Part shown: piece after piece, positions 1-7,836 of the stretch
Numbering within the stretch: position 1 is the stretch's first letter
Layout of the letters: every line of letters starts with the position of its first letter
Assembly (NCBI RefSeq): GCF_029714325.1
Contig: NZ_CP121666.1
Coordinates: forward strand, 4,836,001 to 4,900,000
Source of the DNA: Bradyrhizobium sp. CB1717
GTDB taxonomy: Bacteria > Pseudomonadota > Alphaproteobacteria > Rhizobiales > Xanthobacteraceae
Direction of reading: 5' to 3'
DNA length: 64,000 nucleotides
Notes under the pieces: model-generated
The model's database searches: none
Seen by the model: the letters and a program-made list of their open reading frames with translations, nothing else
Told to the model about the DNA's origin: nothing
Translations under genes and position numbers: made by a program

Positions 1-669
1 CACCGGGTTCCTGGCGACGACGCGCAGCGAGGTCACCATGGCCTCGAACGCGCCCGCATGGCGGTCGAGCATGAGCGGGAACGACACGGCGCTGAGGCAG
101 AGCGCGGCGAGCGCGAACAGGAAGCCTGTGCCGCAGCCGACCACGATCAGCCACCAGCCCTGCCGGGTCGTCAGCACGCGCGTCAGGAAATCCGAGATCC
201 CAGTCACCCCCTCATAACCGAACGCCGCGACATAGATCGCCTGCGCGGTGGCAACCCAGGTCACGAACAGCGCGAGCAGCAGCGTGCCGAGGCCGAGCAT
301 CGCGCCGAACGAAGGCGAGCGCAGCACCTCCATGGCATCCCAGGCACTGGCCTCCTCATAGCGTTCGCGTCGGCTCGACAGCTCGTAGAGGCCGAGGGCG
401 GCGAACGGGCCGATCAGGGCGAAGCCCGCGGCCAGCGGAAACAGCAGCGGCAGCACCGAATAGCCCATCACCACGCGGGCGAGCACGAGGCCCAGCACCG
501 GATAGATCACGCACAGGATGATGGCGTGGCTCGGAACCGCCTTGAAATCCTCCCAGCCGCGCCGGAGCGCCTCGTGCAGATCGGACAGGCGAATGGTTCG
601 AATGACTGGTCCAGCCGCATCAGTGGGCTGGGCCATCGTCGGGACATTGCCCTGGTAGAGTGTCGCCAT
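1..669 (-). CDS. DUF2189-like integral membrane protein (3' end outside window)
   Basis: The protein starts MATLYQGNVPTMAQPTDAAG at the ATG ending at 669 and reads open for 223 codons to the window edge, so its C-terminus is missing. After a short hydrophilic N-terminus (IRTIRLSDLHEALRRGWEDF) it has several hydrophobic stretches: AIILCVIYPVLGLVLARVV, FALIGPFAALGLYELSRR, LLLALFVTWVATAQAIYV and GTGFLFALAALCLSAVSFP. The 'GPFAALGLYELSRRRE' segment and the overall layout are typical of DUF2189 inner-membrane proteins, whose function is unknown. The plus-strand frame over the same bases is Arg/His/Glu-rich and looks like an antisense shadow. Confidence 0.8.
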   Translation of the reverse strand, partial: MATLYQGNVPTMAQPTDAAGPVIRTIRLSDLHEALRRGWEDFKAVPSHAIILCVIYPVLGLVLARVVMGYSVLPLLFPLAAGFALIGPFAALGLYELSSRRERYEEASAWDAMEVLRSPSFGAMLGLGTLLLALFVTWVATAQAIYVAAFGYEGVTGISDFLTRVLTTRQGWWLIVVGCGTGFLFALAALCLSAVSFPLMLDRHAGAFEAMVTSLRVVARNPV

Positions 670-1006
670 GGTCGCTAGCTCCCTTGCCGGGCAGCCGCAC
701 TCGACGCCGGCAAACGGCGCAAGCGGCCGCTCTTCTCTGAGTTTCGCGATTCCAACCAGACGCGAATTCCGGACGGGATCGCGAGTTGAACCTTGAGGCT
801 ACTCCCAATTCCGAGTCCTGTCCCTCACGCCTGGGTGAAATTTGATGCCGCAATGCAACCTCGACGATGTCATTCGGCCGTCATTTCGCCGCAGATAAGC
901 TCATGCTGTTCGCGGGTTCGCAGAACACCGCGGGCGCAACGCAGTAACTTGGTCTATAAGTTGGCCACTCGAGGCCCTTCCAACGGATCCTTTTCGGGGA
1001 GCAGAC
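670..1006. other. intergenic region, no gene seen
   Basis: This is a divergent gap between the DUF2189 gene and the DUF3597 gene, so both promoters should lie here. I see no convincing small ORF, hairpin or repeat. The bases just before 1007 (ggggagcagac) give the DUF3597 gene a reasonable Shine-Dalgarno. Confidence 0.6.
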
Positions 1007-1408
1007 ATGAGTATTTTCGGGAAAATCATGGGCGCGATCTTCGGCAGCCATCCGGCTTCCGCAGCGCCCGCCGGTGGCGCAGCGCCGGGCAGTGCCCCCG
1101 CAGGGACCGCGCCAGCCGGATCGGCGCCGGCGTCCGCGCCGATGGCGACCGTGGACGTTGCGGCCATCGTCGACGCGGCGGTCGCCGCGCACAAGGGCGA
1201 GAAGCTGGAATGGCGCACCTCGATCGTCGACCTCATGAAGGCGCTCGACATCGACTCCAGCCTGGCCGCGCGCAAGGACCTCGCCAAGGAGCTCGGCTAC
1301 AGCGGCGACATGAACGACTCGGCCAGCATGAACGTCTGGCTGCACAAGCAGGTGATGTCCAAGCTCGCTGCCAATGGCGGCAAGCTGCCGCCCGAGATCA
1401 AGCACTGA
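1007..1408 (+). CDS. DUF3597 domain protein
   Basis: The 133-residue protein begins MSIFGKIMGAIFG, the usual start of the DUF3597 family, continues with an Ala/Gly/Pro-rich linker (about residues 17-45) and ends in a compact domain with 'EWRTSIVDLMKALDIDSSL..RKDLAKELGY' and 'MNVWLHKQVM'. The C-terminal domain is annotated in databases as structurally characterised but of unknown function. The gene stands alone and is followed directly by a strong hairpin terminator. Confidence 0.85.
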   Translation: MSIFGKIMGAIFGSHPASAAPAGGAAPGSAPAGTAPAGSAPASAPMATVDVAAIVDAAVAAHKGEKLEWRTSIVDLMKALDIDSSLAARKDLAKELGYSGDMNDSASMNVWLHKQVMSKLAANGGKLPPEIKH

Positions 1409-1426
1409 CCGATCTCTCGGTCGTCG

Positions 1427-1454
1427 AAGGGCCCGCGATCGCGCGGGCCCTTTT
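1427..1454 (+). terminator. intrinsic terminator after the DUF3597 gene
   Basis: An 11-bp perfect stem (AAGGGCCCGCG / CGCGGGCCCTT) with an ATCG loop is followed by a T run, 19 bases after the DUF3597 stop codon. The opposite strand lacks a T run, so it mainly serves the plus-strand gene. Confidence 0.8.
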
Positions 1455-1458
1455 GCGT

Positions 1459-1734
1459 TCAGGCGACGAGGTCGGCATCCTCCGGATGCTTGTCGAGATA
1501 GTCGACGACGAAGCCGCAGCCGGCGATCACCTTCCTGCCGTCGCGGCGGATCAGATCCAGCGCACCCTTGACCAGCTCGGAGGCGATGCCGCGGCCGCGC
1601 AGCGCGCGCGGCGTCTCGGTATGGGTGATGATCACCGCCGACGGCGTCAGGCGGTAATTGGCGAAGGCGATGTCGCTGCCGACATCGAGCTCGAAGCGGC
1701 TCTTGTCCTTGTTGTCGCGTACCGATGCCGCCAT
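1459..1734 (-). CDS. small GNAT-family N-acetyltransferase (CG-type, YjdJ-like)
   Basis: Starting at MAASVRDNKD (ATG ending at 1734) the protein is 91 residues long. It carries the CG-type mini-GNAT core: 'YRLTPSAVIITHTETP', then the acetyl-CoA loop 'RGRGIASELVKGALDLIR', then 'VIAGCGFVVDYLDKHPE'. Substrate unknown. A longer upstream extension of this frame is Arg/Pro-rich and overlaps the TPR gene on the other strand, so I reject it. A clear paralogue of the same length lies 1.6 kb away (3383-3658). Confidence 0.85.
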   Translation of the reverse strand: MAASVRDNKDKSRFELDVGSDIAFANYRLTPSAVIITHTETPRALRGRGIASELVKGALDLIRRDGRKVIAGCGFVVDYLDKHPEDADLVA

Positions 1735-1837
1735 GCGAAATCCTTCCGAAACGATGTCTGCCTCTGATCTAGGCGGCTGAACCGGCCCTTGCCAAGATGC
1801 GACCAAGGGAGGTTGCCGCAGGGGAGATATCCGGAAA

Positions 1838-2770
1838 ATGCGTGTCCCGCTCGTCATGGCCTTGCTGGTCGCGCTCGCTTCGACGGCACCGGTGCTGGCT
1901 GCGGCCGAAGGCGGTCCGGCCTGGGAGGCGTGCGTCGGGCCGACCAGCACGCCGGACCAGCGGGTCGCGGCCTGCTCGAGCGTCATTGACACCGGGAGCG
2001 AGACCGGTCGCAGGCTCGCGGGCGCCCATTGCAATCGCGGCCATGGCTTCACCGAGAAGCGCGAGCTCGACGCCGCGCTGTCCGATCTCGACGAGGCGGT
2101 CCGGCTCGCGCCGGACTATGCCTGCGCCTACAACAACCGTGCCCGCGTCTATAGCTTCAAGCGCGACTACGATCGCGCCATCGCCGATTACGACCAGGCC
2201 ATCAAGCTCGATCCGTCACTGGCGCTGGCCTACAGCAACCGCGGCGAATCCCGCTACAGCAAGGGGGACCTCGACGGCGCCATTGCCGATTTCGACGCCG
2301 CGATCAAGCGCGATCCCAGTTATGCCACCGGCTATGCCAATCGCGGCTACGTCTACGCCCGCAAGCACGATACCACGCATGCGCTCGCCGACTACACCAC
2401 GCGGATCAAGCTTGCGCCCGATATGCTCGCCTATATCGACCGTGGCAACGTCTATCGCGACAGCGAGCAGCTCGATCGTGCGGCCGCCGATTATGGCGAG
2501 GCCATCCGGCTTGCGCCGACGGATGCACGTGGCTGGCGCAATCGCGGCATGATCCGGCTCTTTCAGGGCGACAACAAGGGCGGCCTCGCCGACTACGACA
2601 AGGCGCTGCAATACGATCCCTCAGACGTGCTCTCCTGGAACAACCGCGGACAGGCTAAGCTGCGGCTGGGCGACAAGCAGGGTGCGATCGCCGATTTCAG
2701 GAAGGCGCTGGAATTGAAGCCGGGCTTGCAGACGGCACAGGAGTCGTTGAGGAAGCTCGGGGCGCTCTAG
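1838..2770 (+). CDS. exported tetratricopeptide-repeat protein
   Basis: This 310-residue protein has a signal peptide (MRVPLVMALLVALASTAPVL, likely cleaved after VLA/AAE). It is followed by about seven TPR units with the pattern 'AYNNRARVYSFKRDYDRAIADYDQAIKLDPS', recurring roughly every 34 residues from about residue 60 to the end. TPR arrays mediate protein-protein contacts, here presumably in the periplasm. Partner unknown. It sits divergently from the GNAT gene, so the 103-bp gap should hold both promoters. Confidence 0.85.
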   Translation: MRVPLVMALLVALASTAPVLAAAEGGPAWEACVGPTSTPDQRVAACSSVIDTGSETGRRLAGAHCNRGHGFTEKRELDAALSDLDEAVRLAPDYACAYNNRARVYSFKRDYDRAIADYDQAIKLDPSLALAYSNRGESRYSKGDLDGAIADFDAAIKRDPSYATGYANRGYVYARKHDTTHALADYTTRIKLAPDMLAYIDRGNVYRDSEQLDRAAADYGEAIRLAPTDARGWRNRGMIRLFQGDNKGGLADYDKALQYDPSDVLSWNNRGQAKLRLGDKQGAIADFRKALELKPGLQTAQESLRKLGAL

Positions 2771-2935
2771 CTGCGGTGCGATATGAAATAATCCTCGCTC
2801 TCACTCTTGCGCGGTCACGGGCGGTTCCCACGTGTTCCCTAGGACATACGTCCGAATGCGGCAGGCAGGGTCGCCAGACATTCGGAAGTCGTGATCGCCA
2901 GCCGCCGACGTGTGCCTCTGTCAGAGGAGGGTACG

Positions 2936-3334
2936 ATGTCGGACTTTGGTTTCTTGAATACTCATCGCACATGGGAAGACTGGTCCGGGATGCTGCTGGG
3001 CGCATTGATTGTCGTCTCGCCGTGGTTTCCCATCCAGGATCAGCCCGCGATCGTCGGGGACTCGATGGTCATCCTGAATGCCGTCGCAGTCGGCCTGATC
3101 GTGTTTGGCATCAGCCAGCTCGAATATGTCGCGTTGCAACGCTGGCAGGAAGTGGCGACGATCCTGGTCGGATTGTGGCTCATCGCCTCGCCCTACTTCC
3201 TCGGCTATTCCAGTGAAGGGTTCCTGCGCATCTACCACACGAGCCTTGGCGCGGCCGTGGTTCTCCTCGGCGTGCTGCTGCTGTGGCAGGACTGGGATCT
3301 GAACGATCAGGACATGCTCAAGCATGGGCAGTAG
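2936..3334 (+). CDS. SPW-repeat membrane protein
   Basis: The 132-residue protein begins MSDFGFLNTHRTWEDWSGML and is preceded by an excellent ribosome site (agaggagg) that decides the start. Two SPW-like cores are visible: 'LLGALIVVSPWF' near residues 20-31 and 'ILVGLWLIASPYFLGY' near residues 77-92. Each sits in a pair of hydrophobic helices, giving about four membrane segments. The SPW family has no established biochemical role. Confidence 0.85.
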   Translation: MSDFGFLNTHRTWEDWSGMLLGALIVVSPWFPIQDQPAIVGDSMVILNAVAVGLIVFGISQLEYVALQRWQEVATILVGLWLIASPYFLGYSSEGFLRIYHTSLGAAVVLLGVLLLWQDWDLNDQDMLKHGQ

Positions 3335-3350
3335 ACCGTCGATATCGGCA

Positions 3351-3376
3351 AGGCCCGCCCGGCTACGGGCGGGCCT
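3351..3376. terminator. GC-rich hairpin between convergent genes
   Basis: An 11-bp perfect inverted repeat (AGGCCCGCCCG / CGGGCGGGCCT, loop GCTA) sits between the SPW gene and the convergent GNAT gene. No T run follows on either strand, so termination is inferred from position only. Confidence 0.5.
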
Positions 3377-3382
3377 GCGCGG

Positions 3383-3658
3383 TTATCGCTTCACCAGATC
3401 CTGATAGTCCGGGTGCTTCTCGATCCACGCCTTCACGAACGGGCATTGCGGGATCAGCTTCAATCCGGCGGAGCGAACCTGGTCGAGCGCGCCTTGCACG
3501 AGCTTTGAGCCGACGCCCTTGCCGCCGAGCTCCTTCGGCACCTCGGTATGCTCGAAGGTGATGACATTGCCGTCGAGCTTGTAATGCTCGGTCGCAAGGT
3601 GGCCCTCGACCTCGAACTCGAAGCGGTGGTGGGCTTTGTTGTCGATGACGTCGCTCAT
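3383..3658 (-). CDS. small GNAT-family N-acetyltransferase (CG-type), paralogue
   Basis: This 91-residue protein is the same length as the gene at 1459-1734 and shares its layout: 'HYKLDGNVITFEHTEVP', then 'LGGKGVGSKLVQGALDQV', then 'LIPQCPFVKAWIEKHPD'. The GGKGVGS loop fits an acetyl-CoA binding site. Divergence between the two copies is considerable, so the duplication is not recent. It is followed closely (11 bp upstream) by the DUF3828 gene on the same strand and may be cotranscribed with it. Confidence 0.85.
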   Translation of the reverse strand: MSDVIDNKAHHRFEFEVEGHLATEHYKLDGNVITFEHTEVPKELGGKGVGSKLVQGALDQVRSAGLKLIPQCPFVKAWIEKHPDYQDLVKR

Positions 3659-3669
3659 GTCGTCTCCGG

Positions 3670-4185
3670 TCAGCTCTTGAGGGAGTCCGTCAGCATCTTG
3701 CGGATCGACCAGGCCTCGCCGTCGGAGGCACCCCTGATATCGTCGATCCGCCAGCTACCTGCCTCGCGCACGAAGTCGTAACGCACGATCAGGTCGGCAG
3801 GTTTCCGGTCGTTGCGGTGACCGGTGATGGTGACCGCGACGATCGCCTTGTCCGCCTCCATCTTCTCGGCGTCCACCTTGAACGACTTCACGTCCGGTTC
3901 CTGCGAATTGGTGACCGGATCGAAATCGATCGGCCCGACATCGCCCTTCGGCGTATGCGCATCCGCCTTGGCCCACAGCGCGACCAGCGCCTTGGAGAGA
4001 TATTTTGCCTTGGCCGCCTTGTTCTCGATGATGAAGGCGCCGCCGCCATCGCCCTTGCCCTTGGCCGCGCGGGTGTAGATCGCAGTCAGGATGGTAATGG
4101 GATCGGCGGGGGCAGGGGTCTCGGCCAATGCCGGGGAGATGCCGGCGAGCAGAGAAGCGGCGACGAAGGAGCGACGGGTGAGCAT
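3670..4185 (-). CDS. secreted DUF3828-like protein
   Basis: From MLTRRSFVAASLLAGISPALA (ATG ending at 4185) the protein has 171 residues. The N-terminal MLTRRSF plus hydrophobic stretch is a signal peptide, with only a weak twin-Arg character. The mature part has 'DPITILTAIYTRAAKG', 'YLSKALVALWAKADAH', 'VTITGHRNDRKPADLIVRYDF' and a closing 'GSWRIDDIRG', the NTF2-like pattern of DUF3828 proteins. Function unknown. The frame stays open upstream to 4800 but runs through the lipoprotein gene in another frame, so that extension is rejected. Confidence 0.75.
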   Translation of the reverse strand: MLTRRSFVAASLLAGISPALAETPAPADPITILTAIYTRAAKGKGDGGGAFIIENKAAKAKYLSKALVALWAKADAHTPKGDVGPIDFDPVTNSQEPDVKSFKVDAEKMEADKAIVAVTITGHRNDRKPADLIVRYDFVREAGSWRIDDIRGASDGEAWSIRKMLTDSLKS

Positions 4186-4276
4186 GAGATGTCCCTGAGA
4201 TGATGGCGCATGACGGCAGGCCGGGGCGGCCGGTGCCGGCGCACATCTCTGTAGACCGATGTGAAGGCCGTTCGGT

Positions 4277-4645
4277 TCAATCGCTCGCTTTGGCGAGCCT
4301 GGAATCTTCCGCCTGTGGCTGTGGGCGAAGGCAGCCCTGGCAGATGACGAGGGAGCGGTTGACCCTGGCGTCCTGCTCGGCCTCGATGCCGTCCTGCGCC
4401 TGCCACCATTCCTTCGAATAGGGCTGTAGTCCGGCTCGCGACCCGGTGCGCTCGGATGTGGCGGCGGTACGCGTCGTTCGCGACGGTGCGGAGGCAGCGC
4501 GCGGCTGATTGGGATCCTCGCCGGCGCCATCCCACGCGTAACGTGCAGGCTTGAAGGCGGGATCGGAGGCCAGGTGTGCTTGCGGGGCCATGGCGCATCC
4601 GGCGAGCGCCAGCGACAAGACGAGGAGGGCGGGCGCTTTGACCAT
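4277..4645 (-). CDS. small lipoprotein of unknown function
   Basis: The 122-residue product begins MVKAPALLVLSLALAGCAMA, a clear lipoprotein signal with lipobox LAGC. The mature chain is Pro/Arg-rich and ends with a 'WWQAQDGIEAEQDARVNRSL' and 'CQGC' segment. No catalytic motif is recognised. The start is the ATG directly before the signal sequence. It is likely expressed from the divergent region shared with the gene at 4740. Confidence 0.7.
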   Translation of the reverse strand: MVKAPALLVLSLALAGCAMAPQAHLASDPAFKPARYAWDGAGEDPNQPRAASAPSRTTRTAATSERTGSRAGLQPYSKEWWQAQDGIEAEQDARVNRSLVICQGCLRPQPQAEDSRLAKASD

Positions 4646-4739
4646 GATGCGGCACTCTGTACGCGAGAACTGAGCGAGGTTGCGCCGATCATGTTTAAGA
4701 TTCCCTGAACGATGGCGGGCCTGCGCACGACCAACGCGC

Positions 4740-5237
4740 ATGCGATATCTGATGCTCCTGCTGACCCTCCTTGCCACGGCCGCGCGCGGCGACGACGCAA
4801 AGCCGTTCAATCCGGCCGACTATCCGCCCGGCGTGCAGAAGGCTCTGCGTTACGCCAATGAGGAATGCGAGAGCCAGGACGGAGGCGCGGTGACCTATGC
4901 GCCGGACACGGTGCGCAAGGTCGACCTGACCGGCGACGGCCGCGACGATTATATCGTCGATTTCCGCGACACCAAATGCGGGGAACGCGAGACCACCTAT
5001 TGCGGAACCGGCGGCTGCGTCATGAACATCCTGGTCACGCTGCCGGATGGCAGCGTGCGTTCGGTGTTTGACGGCTATGTCCGCAGCTACAAGATTTTGG
5101 CGCCGCCGATGAAGCGCGGCGCCGCGCGCGTTGTCCGGTTCGATCTGCATGGGAGCTATTGCGGCGGTTTCGGTGCGCAGGCCTGCTCCAAGGAGAAGGC
5201 GATCACGGCAACTCCATTTGCGTTCAGGCAACCGTAG
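4740..5237 (+). CDS. secreted protein of unknown function, cysteine-rich
   Basis: This 165-residue protein starts MRYLMLLLTLLATAARG, a signal peptide. The mature part has a 'VDLTGDGRDDYIVDFRD' stretch resembling an FG-GAP/EF-hand-like calcium loop and several cysteines (NEECES, DTKCGER, YCGTGGCVMN, SYCGGFGAQACS) that could form periplasmic disulphides. I do not recognise an enzyme family. Confidence 0.75.
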   Translation: MRYLMLLLTLLATAARGDDAKPFNPADYPPGVQKALRYANEECESQDGGAVTYAPDTVRKVDLTGDGRDDYIVDFRDTKCGERETTYCGTGGCVMNILVTLPDGSVRSVFDGYVRSYKILAPPMKRGAARVVRFDLHGSYCGGFGAQACSKEKAITATPFAFRQP

Positions 5238-5342
5238 GGCAGGTGTGCGGCTGGCGGCCTTGCAGGGGCGCCGGCGATGGCGATAAATGGGCTGCAATGA
5301 GCGGGCGGCTTGCGCGCCGTCCGCGCTCGAAGAGGAAGCCCG

Positions 5343-6950
5343 ATGCAGCCCCTGCGCATGTCCCGCCGCGTCATGAATCTCGCCTACATGCTGACGCAGA
5401 ATGCGCGGCGGCATGGATCGCGTCCCGGTTTCGTCTGGGGCGACCGATCCTGGACGTGGCGCGAGATCGACGCGCAGGTCTCGGCGCTGGCCGCGGCGCT
5501 CGCCGCGCGCGGCGTCACGAAGGGCGACCGCATCCTCGTCCACTCCAAGAACGGCGACGAGATGTTCTTTTCGATGTTCGCCGCGTTCCGGCTGGGTGCG
5601 GTCTGGGTGCCCACCAACTTCCGCCTGATGCCGGATGAGGTCACCTACCTCGCAGAGGCTTCCGGCGCGAAGGCGTTTCTGTGCCACGTCGATTTTCCCG
5701 AGCATGCGGCGGCGGTGAAGGGCGGCGCGCTGCAATTCACCTGGAGCCTCGACGGCAAGGCCACGTTCGGCGAGCGCTCGGTGGCCGACGCCATCGCTTC
5801 GAACGCCGGCGCAGATGTCGTCAATGCCGACGTCGACTACGACGATCCCTGCTGGTTCTTCTTCACCTCCGGCACCACCGGCCGCTCCAAGGCGGCGGTG
5901 CTGACCCACGGCCAGATGGGATTTGTCGTCACCAACCATCTCGCCGATCTCACCCCGGGCGTCACCGAGAACGATGCCTCGCTGGTGGTGGCGCCGCTGT
6001 CGCATGGCGCGGGCGTCCACCAGCTGGTGCAGACCGTGCGTGGCGTCTGCACCGTGCTGCTGCCGACGGAAAAATTCGACATCAACGAGGCGTTCCGTCT
6101 GATCGAGGCCCACCGCGTCAGCAATCTCTTCACGGTGCCGACCATCCTGAAGATGATGGTCGAGCATCCCGCCGTCGACAAATACGATCATTCCTCGTTG
6201 CGGCAAGTGATCTATGCCGGCGCGCCGATGTATCGCGAGGACCAGAAGTCGGCGCTGACGAAGCTCGGCAAGGTCATCGTGCAGTATTTTGGTCTCGGCG
6301 AGGTCACCGGCAACATCACCGTGCTGCCGGCGGCGTTGCACGATCCCGAGGACGGCCCGCATGCGAAGATCGGCACCTGCGGCTTCGAGCGCACCGGCAT
6401 GCAGGTCTCGATCCAGGATGACGAGGGCCGCGAGCTCAAGGCGAACCAGAGCGGCGAGATCTGCGTGATCGGACCTGCGGTGTTCGCCGGCTACTACGAC
6501 AACCCCGAAGCCAATGCCAAGGCGTTCCGCAACGGCTGGTTCCGCACCGGCGATCTCGGTCATATGGATGAGGAGGGGTTTGTCTACATCACCGGACGCG
6601 CCTCCGACATGTACATCTCCGGCGGCTCCAACATCTATCCGCGCGAGATCGAGGAGAAGATTTTGACGCACCCCGCGGTGGGCGAGGTCGCCGTGCTGGG
6701 CGTGCCAGACGCGACCTGGGGCGAGGTCGGTGTTGCCGTCTGCGTCGCGCGTGAAGGCGCGAAGGCCGTGAGCGAGACCGAGATGGCGGCGTTCCTCGGC
6801 CCGAAGGTGCCGCGCTACAAGATGCCGAAGCGCTTCTTCTTCTGGGAAGCGCTGCCGAAATCCGGCTACGGCAAGGTGCCGAAGCGCATGGTGCGCGATG
6901 AGCTCGAGGCGCGCGGCCTGCTCGACCTCGACAAAATCAAGGCGGGCTGA
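5343..6950 (+). CDS. AMP-forming acyl-CoA synthetase
   Basis: The 535-residue enzyme of the ANL superfamily activates a carboxylic acid as acyl-AMP and transfers it to CoA. The AMP-binding P-loop 'FFFTSGTTGRSKAAV' is near residue 170. Further motifs include 'YFGLGEVTGN', the ANL motif 'GWFRTGDLGHMDEEGF' and 'YITGRASDMYISGGSNIYP'. The C-terminal Lys region 'PKSGYGKVPKRMVRD' is intact. The start (MQPLRMSRRVMNLAYML) follows an agaggaag ribosome site. The real initiator could also be the internal ATG of MNLAYML. The substrate cannot be read from sequence. A DUF296 gene follows 6-9 bp downstream, so the two form an operon. Confidence 0.88.
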   Translation: MQPLRMSRRVMNLAYMLTQNARRHGSRPGFVWGDRSWTWREIDAQVSALAAALAARGVTKGDRILVHSKNGDEMFFSMFAAFRLGAVWVPTNFRLMPDEVTYLAEASGAKAFLCHVDFPEHAAAVKGGALQFTWSLDGKATFGERSVADAIASNAGADVVNADVDYDDPCWFFFTSGTTGRSKAAVLTHGQMGFVVTNHLADLTPGVTENDASLVVAPLSHGAGVHQLVQTVRGVCTVLLPTEKFDINEAFRLIEAHRVSNLFTVPTILKMMVEHPAVDKYDHSSLRQVIYAGAPMYREDQKSALTKLGKVIVQYFGLGEVTGNITVLPAALHDPEDGPHAKIGTCGFERTGMQVSIQDDEGRELKANQSGEICVIGPAVFAGYYDNPEANAKAFRNGWFRTGDLGHMDEEGFVYITGRASDMYISGGSNIYPREIEEKILTHPAVGEVAVLGVPDATWGEVGVAVCVAREGAKAVSETEMAAFLGPKVPRYKMPKRFFFWEALPKSGYGKVPKRMVRDELEARGLLDLDKIKAG

Positions 6951-6956
6951 GCGTAG

Positions 6957-7820
6957 GTGATGCGCAGTATCAAGCAGCCCGGCGCGCCCGTAGCAGAGCG
7001 CATTCAATGGGCGGAGGCGAAGGGGCGTGCCTTCTCCTTTACGCTTCAGGCCGGCCTGCCGCTGCTGGAGGCCGCGCGTCGCGGCTTTGCGGCGGAGGGA
7101 TTTGCCGGCGGCGTGCTGAATTTTCGCGGAGGTACGCTCGGGCCGTTCGGCTATGTCATGCCGGCGCTGTCCAAGACCGGCGAGAATGCCGCGTTCTACA
7201 GCGAGACCTATCGGCCGGCCGGTGTGACGCGCACGAAGCTCGGCAGCATGACGCTCGGCACGCGCGACGGCGCGCCGTTCTTTCATTGCCATGGGCTCTG
7301 GACCGAATCCGATGGCCACGCCGGCGGCGGCCACATGCTGCCGGACGAGACCATCGTTGCCGAGCCGTTCGAGGTCGAGGCGTTTGGCCTCGACGGCGCG
7401 ATGTTCACCGCCGAGCCAGATCCCGAGACCAATTTCAAGCTGTTCGGACCGGTCGCGGCTGCGAGCACCGGTGCGCGCACGACCAGCCGTGCCTTTGCGC
7501 TGCGGCTGCGCCCCAATCAGGATTTTGCCTTCTGCCTCGAGGACTTCTGCCGCGCACACGGCATCGCGCGGGCGAAGATTCATGGCGGCGTCGGCTCGAC
7601 CATCGGCGCGCGCTTCACCCAAGGCGGCGTGACCGAGCCGTTCGCGACGGAGCTGGCGATAACGGCCGGGACGATCGCGTCTGGTCCCTCCGGGGAGCTG
7701 GAGGCTGTACTCGATGTTGCCCTGATCGACTACATGGGCGGCATCGCCGAAGGGCGTCTGATTCGTGGCGACAATCCCGTGCTGATGACGATGGAATTGG
7801 TGCTCGAGGTGTTGAGCTAG
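6957..7820 (+). CDS. tandem PPC (DUF296) domain protein
   Basis: About 287 residues. The gene lies immediately after the acyl-CoA synthetase, with start GTG 6957 or the adjacent ATG 6960. Two PPC/DUF296 units are visible. The first (about residues 25-160) holds 'PFFHCHGLWTESDGHAGGGH', with the His cluster that binds metal in this fold. The second (about 180-287) holds 'AKIHGGVGSTIGARF' and 'VALIDYMGGIAEGRLIRG'. PPC domains occur in plant AT-hook DNA-binding proteins and as free-standing bacterial trimers of unknown function. The operon with an acyl-CoA ligase suggests a metabolic role. That is inference. Confidence 0.75.
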   Translation: MMRSIKQPGAPVAERIQWAEAKGRAFSFTLQAGLPLLEAARRGFAAEGFAGGVLNFRGGTLGPFGYVMPALSKTGENAAFYSETYRPAGVTRTKLGSMTLGTRDGAPFFHCHGLWTESDGHAGGGHMLPDETIVAEPFEVEAFGLDGAMFTAEPDPETNFKLFGPVAAASTGARTTSRAFALRLRPNQDFAFCLEDFCRAHGIARAKIHGGVGSTIGARFTQGGVTEPFATELAITAGTIASGPSGELEAVLDVALIDYMGGIAEGRLIRGDNPVLMTMELVLEVLS

Positions 7821-7836
7821 TCTCGGCGAACGATCA

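Noticed and set aside
1797..2552. A 251-codon plus-strand frame overlapping the TPR gene
   Set aside because: Repetitive Ser/Arg/Thr-rich translation that mirrors the TPR repeats in a shifted frame; the TPR frame has a signal peptide and domain.
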